From: Bradyrhizobium sp. CB1015
Lineage (GTDB): Bacteria > Pseudomonadota > Alphaproteobacteria > Rhizobiales > Xanthobacteraceae
Assembly: GCF_025200925.1 (NCBI RefSeq)
Contig: NZ_CP104174.1
Location: 8,322,001 to 8,386,000 of the forward strand
Length of the DNA: 64,000 nucleotides
Direction: 5' to 3'
Position 1 is the stretch's first letter; each line of letters starts with the position of its first letter. A program made the position numbers and the translations under genes. Of this stretch, positions 1 to 9,202 are shown piece after piece. The notes under the pieces were generated by a model. The model worked only from the letters and a program-made list of their open reading frames with translations, was not told the origin of the DNA and did no database searches.

Positions 1-292
1 CGGCAAAGCCCTCGGATTTCAGCTTGGCCGTGATGAGCCGTGCGAGGCGGAAGTTGAAGCCGAACTCCGGATCATTGCGGGCGCTCAACGCACCGTAGGA
101 GTCCGGCGTGTGGCCGACATCCACGACGATCCGGAATTTAGGTATGTCGCATTTGGCTGGTGCGGACAACGGCTTCGGCCTGGGTCTTGCAATCTTTCGC
201 ACAGCAGCAGCGTCGACTGCATCGACGAGGACGAGCGACGACAGCAGGATCGACGCGACCAGCCCGGCGATGATGCTCCGCGGTTGCCCCAA
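1..292 (-). CDS. N-acetylmuramoyl-L-alanine amidase (partial, N-terminus only)
   Basis: Partial gene whose 3' part lies beyond the left edge. Translation of the minus strand gives a typical export signal (basic GQPR start, a hydrophobic stretch IIAGLVASILLSSLVLV, then DAAA), followed by RIVVDVGHTPDSYGALSARN. The D-x-GH core near residue 60, followed by EFGFNFRLARLI, matches the start of the Amidase_3 family, zinc enzymes that cleave the amide bond between peptidoglycan glycan and stem peptide in the periplasm. The frame has no ATG; I chose TTG at 292 because GGAG lies about 9 bases upstream and the signal peptide follows directly. The GH histidine would be the first zinc ligand; the others are outside the window. 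Confidence 0.7.
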   Translation of the reverse strand, partial: MGQPRSIIAGLVASILLSSLVLVDAVDAAAVRKIARPRPKPLSAPAKCDIPKFRIVVDVGHTPDSYGALSARNDPEFGFNFRLARLITAKLKSEGFA

Positions 293-516
293 GCGCTGCT
301 CCGCTGCCGTGATCCGCGGGCGACGGACCCGCGATTTGGTTTCGGGAAGATTGGCGCGGCCGCGCGAGGACGTCAACGCGAGAACGGTTCGTGTCCCGGA
401 CGCGGCGCGGCATCGAATGACGCGACGCAGAGCCGGGACCCAGCTTGGTGCGAGAATCGGACGCGGCTCAGCGGCTTATCACTGCATGCTGCGCTGCGTC
501 CGGGGCACGAGAGGGA
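293..516. repeat. Intergenic stretch holding a family E palindromic repeat (about 420-511)
   Basis: The gap between the amidase and dioxygenase genes. Its right part ends in GCGTCCGGGGCACGAG (496-511), which is identical to the right end of the repeat at 46653-46779, and it contains GAGCCGGGACCCAG as that copy does. The left terminal inverted repeat is missing or degenerate here. No coding sequence is supported in it. Confidence 0.6.
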
Positions 517-1413
517 TCAAACCGGCCGCTCTCCCTTCACCGTCACGCGCGTGCCCGAGCGTGTGTGCGGCCAGTAGTCCCACATCGCGCGGTGCTGGGT
601 GCAGCGGTTGTCCCAGAAGGCGATGGCGTTCTCGGTCCAGCGGAAGCGGCACTGGAACAGCGGGTTTTCGGCGTGCTGATAAAGATAGGCGAGCATCGCG
701 TCGCTCTCGTCGCGCGGGATGCCGTTGATGTGGCGAGTGAAGCCGCGGTTGACGTAGAGCGCTTTCCTGCCGGTGACCGGATGCGTGCGCACGACGGGAT
801 GCTCGGCATGTGGATAAGAGGGACGATCGGCGACGCCATAATTGGCATAGAGCCCGCGATAGATCGGCTCGCCATCGTGCAGCGCCGTCAAGCCATCCAG
901 ATAGGCCTTCATACGCTCCGAGAGCGCCTCATAGGCCGCGTACATGTTGGCGAACAGCGTATCGCCGCCGCGCGGCGGGCATTGCTTGATGTAGAGGATC
1001 GAGCCCATCGGCGGCTCGAGATCGCAGGACACGTCGGAGTGCCAGCCCTCGCCATTGGCGCGCGGCGAGTTCTTGTCCGCATAGATCTTCATCAGGGCCG
1101 GGTCTTCGTCCTCGTGGGGAGCTGCGGGATGAAAATGCAGCTCGCCGAACTTGCGGCCGAAGGCGAGATGCTGCTGTGGCGTGATGTGCTGGTCACGGAA
1201 GAAGATGACGAGGTTCTCGGCGAGCGCGCGATGGATCTCGTCCATCTGCCGGTTGGAGCGGGCATCGTCGGAGACGAGCTTGCCGATATCGACGCCGGAG
1301 ATTTCCGCGCCGATGATGGGGGTGAGCTTTTCGACGGCGATGGTCTCGTACGGCGCACCGTCTTCAGCGGTGTGGCGATAGCGCGGGCCCTGCTTGCCGG
1401 CGAGTGAGCTCAT
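517..1413 (-). CDS. TauD/TfdA-family 2-oxoglutarate-dependent dioxygenase
   Basis: A 298-residue Fe(II)/2-oxoglutarate dioxygenase of the taurine dioxygenase family, which hydroxylates its substrate while decarboxylating 2-oxoglutarate. The iron triad is visible: H125-x-D127 in GEGWHSDVSC and the distal H274 in CTQHRAMWDYWP, with the co-substrate arginine in RSGTRVTVKG near the C-terminus. Length is normal for the family. I place the start at ATG 1413 (MSSLAGKQ), 7 bases after a GGGAGA ribosome site; an upstream in-frame ATG at 1485 would add 24 residues without a good site. The substrate cannot be read from the sequence: members act on taurine, alkylsulfates, phenoxyacids and others. The gene stands alone, with repeats on both sides. 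Confidence 0.9.
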   Translation of the reverse strand: MSSLAGKQGPRYRHTAEDGAPYETIAVEKLTPIIGAEISGVDIGKLVSDDARSNRQMDEIHRALAENLVIFFRDQHITPQQHLAFGRKFGELHFHPAAPHEDEDPALMKIYADKNSPRANGEGWHSDVSCDLEPPMGSILYIKQCPPRGGDTLFANMYAAYEALSERMKAYLDGLTALHDGEPIYRGLYANYGVADRPSYPHAEHPVVRTHPVTGRKALYVNRGFTRHINGIPRDESDAMLAYLYQHAENPLFQCRFRWTENAIAFWDNRCTQHRAMWDYWPHTRSGTRVTVKGERPV

Positions 1414-1493
1414 GGCGTGTCTCCCGATCGTTCTTGATTGGAAGCATGGTAGCGCGCAGTGATGGATGTGCAACCTGCACCGCAAACTCAGCT

Positions 1494-1669
1494 CGTCGTC
1501 CCGGGGCGCGCGGAGCGCGAGCTATGATGCGCATTGCGCATCTGAGGACCCATAACCACAGGATCAGGTTTGGCGAAGATTCGGAGTGACGGCCCGACAT
1601 AACCACAAAGCCCGGTGGTCATGGGTCCCGGATCGGCGCGCGCTTGAGGCGCGCTTGTCCGGGACGACG
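1494..1669. repeat. Family A palindromic repeat, copy 1
   Basis: Bounded by exact 11-base terminal inverted repeats, CGTCGTCCCGG at 1494-1504 and CCGGGACGACG at 1659-1669. The interior contains ATAACCACA blocks and a GGCGAAGATTCGGAGT segment that is the reverse complement of the core in other copies. Confidence 0.75.
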
Positions 1670-1698
1670 GACGTGTGTGGAGCGTGAGCGGAGTAAAA

Positions 1699-2982
1699 CT
1701 ACTCCGCCGCAGGCGCCGGCACCTTGGCGCCCTGGCCGTAGCGCTGGTCGATGTAGTCGATCACCAGCGCCTTGAAGTCGGCGGAGATGGTCGGGCCGCG
1801 CAGCGTGCGGAACTTCTTGCCGTCGACGAAGACGGGCGCGGCCGGCGCTTCACCGGTGCCGGGCAGCGAGATGCCGATATTGGCGTGCTTGGATTCGCCG
1901 GGGCCGTTGACGATGCAGCCCATCACCGCGACGTTGAGCTCCTCGACGCCGGGATATTTCGTCTTCCAGGTCGGCATCTCGTCGCGGATGAAATCCTGGA
2001 TCGAGCGGGCCAGCTCCTGGAACGTGGTCGAGGTGGTGCGGCCGCAGCCGGGGCAGGCCGCAACCAGCGGCACGAAGGTGCGGAAGCCCATGGTCTGCAA
2101 CAGCTCCTGGCCGACCTGCACCTCGCGGGTGCGGTCGCCGCCGGGCTCGGGCGTCAGCGAAATGCGGATGGTGTCGCCGATGCCCTGCTGCAAGAGGATG
2201 CCGAGCGCGGCCGAGGACGCCACGATGCCCTTCGAGCCCATGCCGGCTTCGGTGAGGCCGAGATGGATGGCGTAGTCCGAACGCGCCGCAAGATCCTGGT
2301 AGACCGCTATCAGATCCTGCACCGCCGAGACCTTTGCGGAGAGGATGATGCGGTCCTTGGGCATGCCGAGCTCTTCGGCGCGCGCGGCCGAGAGCAGCGC
2401 CGACTGCACCATGGCCTCGCGCGTCACCGCGCGCACGTCGCGCGGGTTCGGCGAGGCGGCGTTCTCGTCCATCAGCTTGGTCAAGAGCTCCTGGTCGAGC
2501 GAGCCCCAATTGGCGCCGATGCGCACCGGCTTGTTGTTCTTGTTCGCGATCTCGATGATGTCGGCGAACTGGGTGTCGCGCTTGTCCTTGAAGCCGACAT
2601 TGCCGGGATTGATGCGGTATTTGGCCAGCGCCTCGGCGCAGGCCGGATAGGCCGCGAGCAGCTTGTGACCGATATAGTGGAAGTCGCCGATCAGCGGCGT
2701 GGTGATGCCGCGCTTGGCGAGGCCGTCGCGGATGTGCGGAACGGCGGCCGCGGCCTCCTCGCGGTCCACGGTGATGCGGACCATTTCGGAGCCGGCGCGC
2801 GCGAGCGCTGCGACCTGGGCGATGGTGCTGTCGACATCGGCGGTGTCGGTGTTGGTCATCGACTGCACGACGATCGGCGCACCGCCACCAACGGCGACGT
2901 TGCCAACCTTGACCTGGGTGGTCCGATGCCGGGGCGCCGGGCCCGCGATATCTGAATCGAGAGGATTTTCGAGCTTGTTCAT
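1699..2982 (-). CDS. ispG: 4-hydroxy-3-methylbut-2-enyl diphosphate synthase (flavodoxin)
   Basis: IspG (GcpE), 427 residues, converts 2-C-methyl-D-erythritol 2,4-cyclodiphosphate to HMBPP, the penultimate step of the MEP isoprenoid pathway, in the cytoplasm. The N-terminal barrel opens with [20 protein letters not shown]. The [4Fe-4S] ligands are C310 and C313 (CPGCGR) and C356 ([11 protein letters not shown]), with the conserved cluster-coordinating glutamate at 363. Spacing between the cysteine pairs is longer than in E. coli, as expected from the longer bacterial forms. It is the last gene of a leftward trio: the eamA-type stop lies 13 bases upstream of this start, so co-transcription is very likely. 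Other MEP genes are not in the window. Confidence 0.97.
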   Translation of the reverse strand: MNKLENPLDSDIAGPAPRHRTTQVKVGNVAVGGGAPIVVQSMTNTDTADVDSTIAQVAALARAGSEMVRITVDREEAAAAVPHIRDGLAKRGITTPLIGDFHYIGHKLLAAYPACAEALAKYRINPGNVGFKDKRDTQFADIIEIANKNNKPVRIGANWGSLDQELLTKLMDENAASPNPRDVRAVTREAMVQSALLSAARAEELGMPKDRIILSAKVSAVQDLIAVYQDLAARSDYAIHLGLTEAGMGSKGIVASSAALGILLQQGIGDTIRISLTPEPGGDRTREVQVGQELLQTMGFRTFVPLVAACPGCGRTTSTTFQELARSIQDFIRDEMPTWKTKYPGVEELNVAVMGCIVNGPGESKHANIGISLPGTGEAPAAPVFVDGKKFRTLRGPTISADFKALVIDYIDQRYGQGAKVPAPAAE

Positions 2983-2995
2983 GGCGGTCCAAATA

Positions 2996-3949
2996 TCAGG
3001 TTTTGGTGACGTTCAGCAATGCATCGCGCGGCGCCGCAGCCGTTTGGCTGGGACGGTTAACCAGAAAAAGCCCAGCAATTACAAGGACCGCTGCGGCCCC
3101 GAATGTCAGGCTGAGGGTGTCGTGCATGATGAAATAGCTACCCACCACGCCAAACAAAGGGGTGATGAAGGTAAAAGCGGACAATTTGCTGGCCGAATAG
3201 GCCTTCACCAGCGCGAACCAAAGCGTGAACGTGGTTCCCACCACCCAGATCGCCTGGAAAGCCATCAGGCCGAGCGAGAGCGGAGCCGGCATGTGCGTGA
3301 TCGATTCGCCGAACAGCCAGGCCGCCAGCCCCAGGATCGGGACCGAGGTCGCGACCTGATATCCCAGCGCCTTCTCGGGCGCGGCGAAGCGCAGCCGTGT
3401 GCCCTTGGCAACCAGCGTCGTCGCGGCCCACAGCGCGGCACCCCCGACGATCAGGAGATCGCCGAGCAGAACCTGCGAATCGACATTGGGCTGAGGCACG
3501 CCGATCGCAAGCGCCACGCCGGCAAAGCTGATGGCGAGGCCCAGCCATTGCGAGCCGCCGAGACGCTCGCCGAGCACCTGATAGGAGCCGAGCGCAACGA
3601 AGAACGGCGCCGTGTAGAGGAAGACCACCGCACGGGAAGCAGAGGTGAGACGCAGCCCTTGGAAGATCAGCACGAATTCGATGCCGAACATCAGCCCGGC
3701 GATCAGGCCGGGCTTCCAGGTGCCGTCACGTTCGAAGAATTTGACGCCGCGAAGGGTGCCGATGAGGAACAGCACCGGCAGCGCGCCCATCGAGCGGATG
3801 GTGGCCTGGAGCATGGGCGGAATGTCCGGCAGCACCAGCTTCACCGCGATCTGGTTGAATCCCCAGGTCAGGCACAGCATGAGCATCAGGGCGATGGCGC
3901 CGGCACTGAGGGGACGACCGGCGGACGGTATGGCTTGAGGTGCGGACAT
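2996..3949 (-). CDS. EamA/DMT-family transporter
   Basis: An inner-membrane protein of 317 residues, rich in hydrophobic segments and compatible with the ten-helix drug/metabolite transporter fold with two EamA repeats. The first helix carries the family-typical [16 protein letters not shown], and the second half begins near [21 protein letters not shown]. Such proteins export metabolites or amino acids; no substrate is evident. The start at 3949 is preceded by GGGAAGAA. It lies 36 bases downstream of the Fur-family regulator gene and 13 bases upstream of ispG on the same strand, so the three probably form one transcript. Whether the transport role relates to zinc or isoprenoids is unknown. 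Confidence 0.9.
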   Translation of the reverse strand: MSAPQAIPSAGRPLSAGAIALMLMLCLTWGFNQIAVKLVLPDIPPMLQATIRSMGALPVLFLIGTLRGVKFFERDGTWKPGLIAGLMFGIEFVLIFQGLRLTSASRAVVFLYTAPFFVALGSYQVLGERLGGSQWLGLAISFAGVALAIGVPQPNVDSQVLLGDLLIVGGAALWAATTLVAKGTRLRFAAPEKALGYQVATSVPILGLAAWLFGESITHMPAPLSLGLMAFQAIWVVGTTFTLWFALVKAYSASKLSAFTFITPLFGVVGSYFIMHDTLSLTFGAAAVLVIAGLFLVNRPSQTAAAPRDALLNVTKT

Positions 3950-3985
3950 TTCTTCCCAAAAATCCGGCTTTGCGCCGTTGTTGCT

Positions 3986-4480
3986 TCAAGACATTTTCTG
4001 ACAATGGGTGCAGACGCCCGTGATCTCCACCACAGACAGCTTTGGTGCGAAGCCTGAGCTGCGCGCGGCGGCGTTGAGGTCCTTGGCGAAGGACGCCGAG
4101 GGGATCTCGCCGACCAGGCCGCAGCGCTCGCAGATCAGGAACGCCACCGCGGAGGTCGCATCGTGGTCGTGAGCGGCGCAGGCGAGATAGGCATTGCGGC
4201 TTTCGATTCGGTGCACGAGGCCGTTGGCCATCAGGAAATCGAGAGCGCGATAGACCGTGATCGGCGCCGGCCGCGCCATGGACTTGGCAAGCTCGTCGAT
4301 GATCTCGTAGGCGCCGAGCGGACGGTGACTGGAGAGCAAAGCACCCAGCACCTGGCGGCGGATCGGCGTGAATTTCTGCGCGCGCTGCTCGCAGACCACC
4401 TCGGCATGCGCGAGCGCGTCCGCGGTGCAGCGGCCGTGATCATGGTCAGGCGCGGGGAATGCCGGCTTTGCGAGGCTCAT
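3986..4480 (-). CDS. zur: Fur-family metalloregulator, Zur-like
   Basis: A 164-residue Fur-family repressor. The winged-helix part contains QKFTPIRRQVLGALLSSHRPLGAYEIIDEL and PITVYRALDFLMANGLVHRIES. The dimerisation part has an HDHDA metal-site segment and two CxxC pairs, CERC and CTHC, that form the structural zinc site. The His-rich N-terminus (PDHDHGRC) and overall pattern fit Zur (zinc-responsive) better than Fur or PerR, but this is inference. I use ATG 4480 (MSLAKP), with GAAGACGGG before it; ATG 4498 is possible. It heads the leftward trio with the EamA transporter and ispG, and is divergent from marR. Confidence 0.85.
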   Translation of the reverse strand: MSLAKPAFPAPDHDHGRCTADALAHAEVVCEQRAQKFTPIRRQVLGALLSSHRPLGAYEIIDELAKSMARPAPITVYRALDFLMANGLVHRIESRNAYLACAAHDHDATSAVAFLICERCGLVGEIPSASFAKDLNAAARSSGFAPKLSVVEITGVCTHCQKMS

Positions 4481-4594
4481 GTACCCGTCTTCTAGCATTT
4501 CGGCGGGGGAACCCAAAGCACGACGAGCCACCCGGCTGCCAGCCATGCTCCTCCCGCGGGACAGCACCGCGCGACGGGGCCGTGAAAATAATCG

Positions 4595-4621
4595 TAAGCT
4601 TGCTTATTATATCCAAGCTTA
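4595..4621. promoter_or_regulatory. Candidate MarR operator: perfect 8-11-8 palindrome
   Basis: TAAGCTTG (4595-4602) and its exact reverse complement CAAGCTTA (4614-4621) flank an AT-rich 11-base spacer that could hold a -10 element. It ends 15 bases before the marR start codon and just before its ribosome site, the usual place for an autoregulatory MarR operator. A repressor bound here would shut off the marR-emrA-emrB transcript. Confidence 0.65.
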
Positions 4622-4636
4622 TTGGAGACGAAGCTC

Positions 4637-5119
4637 ATGACCCGGGGGTCGGTCGACCAGAATTTCCTGTTCACGCTCGGTGAGCTCTACCGCCTCTTGC
4701 GCGTCTATGCCGACAAGGAGGCGTCGCGCTTCGGCATCACTCGGGCGCAATGGGCGGTGCTGGCCAAGGTGGAGCGCAGCGAGGGCATGAAGCAGTCGGA
4801 GCTCGCCGAGCTCATGGAGATGCAGCCGATCACGCTGACGCGCCTGATCGACAAGCTCTGCGACAACGACTGGATCGAGCGCCGCAGCGACGCTTCGGAC
4901 CGCCGGGTCAAGCGCCTGCACCTCAAGAAAGCCGGGCGGCAATTGCTCGGCCGCATGAGCGGCCTGAGGTCGGAACTGACGGCTAACGCGCTCGACGGCA
5001 TCAATCCGGCGGATGCGCACCGCCTCCTCACCCAACTCGAAACCATCAAGGAAAACGTGCGAACCGCGATCCAGACGTCCGGCGCGGAGCAAGCACGCAA
5101 GGAGCAGCGCTATGGCTGA
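4637..5119 (+). CDS. MarR-family transcriptional regulator of the efflux operon
   Basis: A 160-residue winged-helix regulator. The DNA-binding region reads GMKQSELAELMEMQPITLTRLIDKL followed by the wing RRSDASDRRVKRLHL, typical of MarR dimers that release DNA on binding a phenolic or drug ligand. I start at ATG 4637 (MTRGSVDQNF), with GGAG about 10 bases upstream; a TTG at 4622 is in frame but overlaps that site. The stop overlaps the start of the following HlyD/EmrA gene by 8 bases, so translation is probably coupled. A perfect palindrome immediately upstream suggests self-repression. Confidence 0.92.
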   Translation: MTRGSVDQNFLFTLGELYRLLRVYADKEASRFGITRAQWAVLAKVERSEGMKQSELAELMEMQPITLTRLIDKLCDNDWIERRSDASDRRVKRLHLKKAGRQLLGRMSGLRSELTANALDGINPADAHRLLTQLETIKENVRTAIQTSGAEQARKEQRYG

Positions 5120-6275
5120 TCAGGTCATCAAGTTCCAGCCCGAGCAGAAGAGCGACGGCGGCAAGCCGACCAAGAAGGCCGGCACCGATCCGCGCCGCCG
5201 CCTGCTGGCGGGCCTGCGCCGCTATCGCCGATTCCTGCTCCTGGTCGTGCTGCCCATCGTGGTCGCCGTCGGCGGCCTCACCTTCTATCTGAACGGCGGC
5301 CGCTATGTCGGCACCGACGACGCCTATGTCGGCGCACAGAAGGTGCTGGTGACGCCCGACATCTCCGGCAAGATCGAGCAGGTCGTCGTCAGGGAGGGTC
5401 AGGTCGTCAAGCAGGGCGATGTGCTGTTCGAGATCGATCCCGTGCCGTTCCGCCTCGCGGTGGACGAGGCGAGGGCGCAGGTCATGCAGGCGCAGACGAC
5501 CTATGACAATCTCCGCGCCAACATCAAGATTTATGGCGACATGCTCAATCTTGCGCAGCAGGGCGTGGAGCTGAAGCAGCGCGACGTCGAGCGCAAGCAG
5601 GCGCTGGTGAAGAACAGTTTCGGCTCGCAGCTCGACCTCGACAACGCCTCGAACGCGCTGGTCACCTCGGGCTCGATCGCGCAGTACGTGAAGCAGCAAC
5701 TTTCCACGGCCAAGACGCAGCTGCTCGGCGACGCCGACCTGCCGCTGGAGAAATTCCCGCCTTACGCCCAGGCCAAGTCGAAGCTCGAAAATGCCGAGCG
5801 CAACCTCGACCACGCCGTAGTGCGCGCCCCGATGGGCGGCGTGGCGACGCAGGTCGAGCAGATCCAGCTCGGCCGCTACGTCGCTGCCGGCACGGCCGTG
5901 TTCTCCATCATCGACGTCGCCCATCCCTGGGTCGATGCCAATCCGAAGGAGAGCGACCTCACCTATGTCACCGAAGGCCAGGCGGTCACGCTCGAGGTCG
6001 ACGCGTTCCCGAACCATGTCTTCAAGGGCAAGATCGGCTCGCTCTCGCCCGGCACCGGCGCGCAATTCGCAATCCTGCCGCCGCAAAATGCCACCGGCAA
6101 TTTCGTCAAGGTGGTGCAGCGCGTACCGATCCGCATCTACTTCGACGAGACCGACAAACACGTGCGGAAGCTGAAAGCCGGCATGAGCGTCTACGCCACC
6201 ATCGACACCGGCCATCGGCGCTCGCTTGCCGGCCTGCTCGGGCTGTCGGCGACCGCGGGCCAGGATAAAGACTAG
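5112..6275 (+). CDS. emrA: EmrA/HlyD-type membrane fusion protein
   Basis: A periplasmic adaptor of 387 residues for an EmrB-type efflux pump. It has a basic cytoplasmic N-terminus, one membrane segment at about residues 41-60, and then the diagnostic TDDAYVGAQ at 68-76. The first biotinyl-lipoyl half is VLVTPDISGKIEQVVVREG, followed by a central alpha-helical hairpin rich in Gln, Lys and Leu, the second lipoyl half (VVRAPMGGVATQ) and a beta-barrel. The start at 5112 is inside the marR end, with GGAGCAGC as ribosome site. It links the inner-membrane exporter encoded next to an outer-membrane TolC-type channel not found in this window. Confidence 0.93.
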   Translation: MADQVIKFQPEQKSDGGKPTKKAGTDPRRRLLAGLRRYRRFLLLVVLPIVVAVGGLTFYLNGGRYVGTDDAYVGAQKVLVTPDISGKIEQVVVREGQVVKQGDVLFEIDPVPFRLAVDEARAQVMQAQTTYDNLRANIKIYGDMLNLAQQGVELKQRDVERKQALVKNSFGSQLDLDNASNALVTSGSIAQYVKQQLSTAKTQLLGDADLPLEKFPPYAQAKSKLENAERNLDHAVVRAPMGGVATQVEQIQLGRYVAAGTAVFSIIDVAHPWVDANPKESDLTYVTEGQAVTLEVDAFPNHVFKGKIGSLSPGTGAQFAILPPQNATGNFVKVVQRVPIRIYFDETDKHVRKLKAGMSVYATIDTGHRRSLAGLLGLSATAGQDKD

Positions 6276-6310
6276 GCCAAAGATCAAGAAAAAGACCAAG
6301 GACCGATCCG

Positions 6311-7867
6311 ATGTCCGGCCCCAATGCCAGCCTGATGGTCCCCGGCCTGCGCCGGAACATGGTGACGATCTGCGCCATGACCGCGACCATCATGCAGGCG
6401 CTGGACACCACCATCGCCAACGTCGCGCTGCCCTACATGCAGGGCACGTTGTCGGCCTCGCAGGACCAGATCAACTGGGTGCTGACCTCCTACATCGTCG
6501 CCGCCGCGATCATGACGGCGCCGGTGGGCTGGATCGCCAACCGCTTCGGCCGCAAGCGCATCTTCGTGATCTGCGCGGCCGGGTTCACCATGGCGTCGGT
6601 GCTGTGCGGCCTTGCGCAGGACATCAACCAGATGGTGCTGTTCCGCCTGCTGCAAGGCGTGTTCGGCGCCGCCCTGGTGCCGCTGTCGCAATCGGTCATG
6701 CTCGACTATTACACGCTCCAGGAGCGTGCCAAGGCGATGTCGATCTGGGGCATGGGCGTGATGATGGGCCCGATCATGGGCCCCTCACTCGGGGCCTGGC
6801 TCACCGAAACCTATTCCTGGCACTGGGTGTTCTTCGTCAATCTGCCGTTCGGCGCGATCACCGTGCTCGGGCTGATCGTGTTCATGGACGAGACCGAGAA
6901 GAACCTCAGCCTCAGATTCGACTGGTTCGGTTTCGCCGCGCTGGCGGTGGCGATCGGCGCGCTGCAGCTCGCGCTCGACCGCGGCGAGCAATTGGGCTGG
7001 CTGGAATCGAACGAGATCCTCGCCGAGCTCATCGTCTCGGCCGTCGCGTTCTACTTCTTCCTCGCGCATTCCTTCACGACCTCGACCCCGTTCATCCGCT
7101 TCGCCCTGTTCCGGGACCGCAACTTCGTCACCGGCTGCCTGTTCATGATCGTGATGGGGCTCGTCCTGTTCTCGACCATGGCGCTGGCCTCGCCCTACAT
7201 GCAGAACGTGATCGGCTATCCCATCATCCCCGCCGGCCTGCTGCTGGCGACCCGCGGCATCGGCACTTTCCTCGCCATGATGCTGGTCGGCCGCATGATG
7301 CGCTACGTCGAGGCGCGCACGCTGATCATCTCCGGCCTGACGCTGACGGCGGGCTCGCTGTTCCAGATGACCGGCTGGACCGACCTGACGCAGGTGCCGG
7401 AGATCGTCACCGTCAGCGTCATCCAGGGTTTTGGCTTCGGCCTCGTCTTCGTGCCGCTCTCGACCGTGGCGTTCCTGACGCTGTCGAACGAGCTGCGCAC
7501 CGACGGCACCGCGATGCTGACCCTGATGCGCAACGTCGCGAGCTCGGTCGGCATTTCCGTCGTCATCGCCGAGCTGTCGCAGGGCACGCGGCGGACCTAT
7601 GCGATCCTCTCCGAGCACGTCAACCCGTTCAATCACGCGCTACAGATGCCTGGTGTCAGCGGCCTGATCAATCTGTCCACCGACGCCGGCCGCGCCATGG
7701 CCGACCGGATGGTCAGCGTGCAGGCGCAGATCATCGCCTTCGCGCACGACTACCAGCTGGTGATGCTCTTCATCCTCTGCACCATCCCGCTCGCCCTGTT
7801 GATCGGCTCGACCAAGGCGACGCTGCGCAAGCAGGCGGCGGGGCCGGAGCATGCGGTGATGGAGTAG
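6311..7867 (+). CDS. emrB: DHA2-family drug:H+ antiporter, EmrB/QacA type
   Basis: A 518-residue major facilitator protein with the length and hydrophobicity of the 14-helix DHA2 subfamily. The first helix carries LDTTIANVALPYMQG. Motif A is GWIANRFGRKRIF between helices 2 and 3, and the antiporter motif C is MGVMMGPIMGPSLGAWLTE in helix 5. It exports hydrophobic compounds using the proton gradient, together with the EmrA adaptor encoded 35 bases upstream. As the last gene of the marR-emrA-emrB operon it is expected to be induced by the ligand sensed by the MarR protein. A family A repeat follows the stop. Confidence 0.95.
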   Translation: MSGPNASLMVPGLRRNMVTICAMTATIMQALDTTIANVALPYMQGTLSASQDQINWVLTSYIVAAAIMTAPVGWIANRFGRKRIFVICAAGFTMASVLCGLAQDINQMVLFRLLQGVFGAALVPLSQSVMLDYYTLQERAKAMSIWGMGVMMGPIMGPSLGAWLTETYSWHWVFFVNLPFGAITVLGLIVFMDETEKNLSLRFDWFGFAALAVAIGALQLALDRGEQLGWLESNEILAELIVSAVAFYFFLAHSFTTSTPFIRFALFRDRNFVTGCLFMIVMGLVLFSTMALASPYMQNVIGYPIIPAGLLLATRGIGTFLAMMLVGRMMRYVEARTLIISGLTLTAGSLFQMTGWTDLTQVPEIVTVSVIQGFGFGLVFVPLSTVAFLTLSNELRTDGTAMLTLMRNVASSVGISVVIAELSQGTRRTYAILSEHVNPFNHALQMPGVSGLINLSTDAGRAMADRMVSVQAQIIAFAHDYQLVMLFILCTIPLALLIGSTKATLRKQAAGPEHAVME

Positions 7868-7892
7868 ACGCGCTCGATCGACAATCTCCGCT

Positions 7893-8048
7893 GTCGTCCC
7901 GGACAAGCGTCAGCGCCGATCCGAGACCCATAGCCACCAGCAGATGTGGTTTCGGGCACCCGGAGTTATCACTTTCGCAACACGACTGCATTCCGGGAGT
8001 ATGGGTCCCGGATCGGCGCGCGCTTTGGGCGCGCTTGTCCGGGACGAC
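7893..8048. repeat. Family A palindromic repeat, copy 2
   Basis: Exact terminal inverted repeats GTCGTCCCGG (7893-7902) and CCGGGACGAC (8039-8048). The interior includes CGGAGTTATCACTTTCGCA, a diverged copy of the family core, and GGATCGGCGCGCGCTT, shared with copies 1, 8 and 9. Confidence 0.75.
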
Positions 8049-8067
8049 ATCGGCATTGTAGCGCCGC

Positions 8068-9132
8068 CTACCCCAACAGCTCCTCGCAGCCCAAATCGTC
8101 CACGGCCGCAAACACCCGCTCCAGATTGTTCCACCAGATCAGCGGCGGGATGCTGATGCTCCACTGCCAGACCGGCCGCGTGATCTGCCAGAGCACTGCC
8201 CAGCGGTAGTCGCGATCGAGCGCGCCGCGGGTGTAGCCGGTGATGCCGCTCTCGATCAGCGCGTCGTGGTAGAGATTGAGCAGCAGCCGTTCGAGCGCCT
8301 GCCGTCGTTCCGGATACCAATGCATCGCCATCATGTAGGCGAGGTCGTGCGTCGGAACGTTGATGCTCCAAAGATCGAAATCGAAGATGCGCACGGTGTC
8401 AGCGACGCCCGCGCGCGGCAGCAGGAAATTCCAGACGTGGGCATCGCCATGCGTGATGCTGAGGTGGCGGCGTGAATGGTAACGCTGGGACAGCCGCTCC
8501 GACTGATCGATGAGCCGACGGTAGATAATCCGCCGCTCTTCGCTGAGGCGATCGCCGAGAAGATCGGCAAAGCGATCATAATGCCCCGCGAATGTCTCCA
8601 TGCGCTCTGCGCTGTCCTCCGCGCTCGCCCAGGTGCCGACGGTGTCGCCGAGGCTCGGATGGTCCCACCAGGCCGCATGCCAGCGTGCCAGCATGGTAAC
8701 AATGGCAAACGTCTGCTCGCGCGACGGCGGCACCGGCCAGGCCGTCGCGATCTCGTGGCTGTCGGTCAGATCCTCCAGCAACAGATGCCAGGCGAGGCTG
8801 TCCTCGTCGAAATGCCCGTCAAAGCAGCGCGGCACGAGTCCCGGCGGCATCTGCGGCACCAGCTGCGTGTAATAGTCCACCTCGCGCCGACCGCCATTGG
8901 CGAGGCGCTTGGCGAAAGCGACATTGGGAGTCTTGAGGATCAGCGACTGCGGAGCACCGGCGGATTCGCCGACATAGCGCAGGCCGAGCCTGACGATATG
9001 TGACACCACGGTGTCGCGCTTATGCAGCACCTTCGCTTCGCGCACGGCACCGGCGTCGAGCGCACCCGCCTTGCGCAGCGCGGCCGTCAGTCGGGCGGGC
9101 TCAACGACCGCCGGCAATTGTGGAGATGTCAT
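8068..9132 (-). CDS. Phosphotransferase-fold (APH/EcKinase-like) protein
   Basis: A 354-residue protein with the aminoglycoside phosphotransferase/choline kinase fold. The catalytic loop is ITHGDAHVWNFLL (HGDxHxxN, residues 228-235) and the metal-binding loop is IFDFDLW (DFD 251-253). The N-lobe has SLILKTPN, with the likely ATP-binding lysine at about 67. The arrangement resembles the ecdysteroid/DUF1679 kinase-like branch more than true antibiotic-resistance enzymes, so a small-molecule kinase is the safe call. Its start lies about 70 bases downstream of the chemoreceptor stop on the same strand, which leaves co-transcription open. Confidence 0.75.
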   Translation of the reverse strand: MTSPQLPAVVEPARLTAALRKAGALDAGAVREAKVLHKRDTVVSHIVRLGLRYVGESAGAPQSLILKTPNVAFAKRLANGGRREVDYYTQLVPQMPPGLVPRCFDGHFDEDSLAWHLLLEDLTDSHEIATAWPVPPSREQTFAIVTMLARWHAAWWDHPSLGDTVGTWASAEDSAERMETFAGHYDRFADLLGDRLSEERRIIYRRLIDQSERLSQRYHSRRHLSITHGDAHVWNFLLPRAGVADTVRIFDFDLWSINVPTHDLAYMMAMHWYPERRQALERLLLNLYHDALIESGITGYTRGALDRDYRWAVLWQITRPVWQWSISIPPLIWWNNLERVFAAVDDLGCEELLG

Positions 9133-9202
9133 GAACCACGATGCCCCTGTCCCGCGCCATACTGCACGATCACGTGCCCGGGCACCAGCGGCTGCCGCCG
9201 GC

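Noticed and set aside
110-577. Plus-strand frames at the left edge
   Set aside because: They overlap the minus-strand amidase start and a repeat; the amidase frame has a signal peptide and family motif.
1675-2955. A 426-codon plus-strand frame opposite ispG
   Set aside because: Shadow of ispG; low-complexity composition and no recognised motifs.
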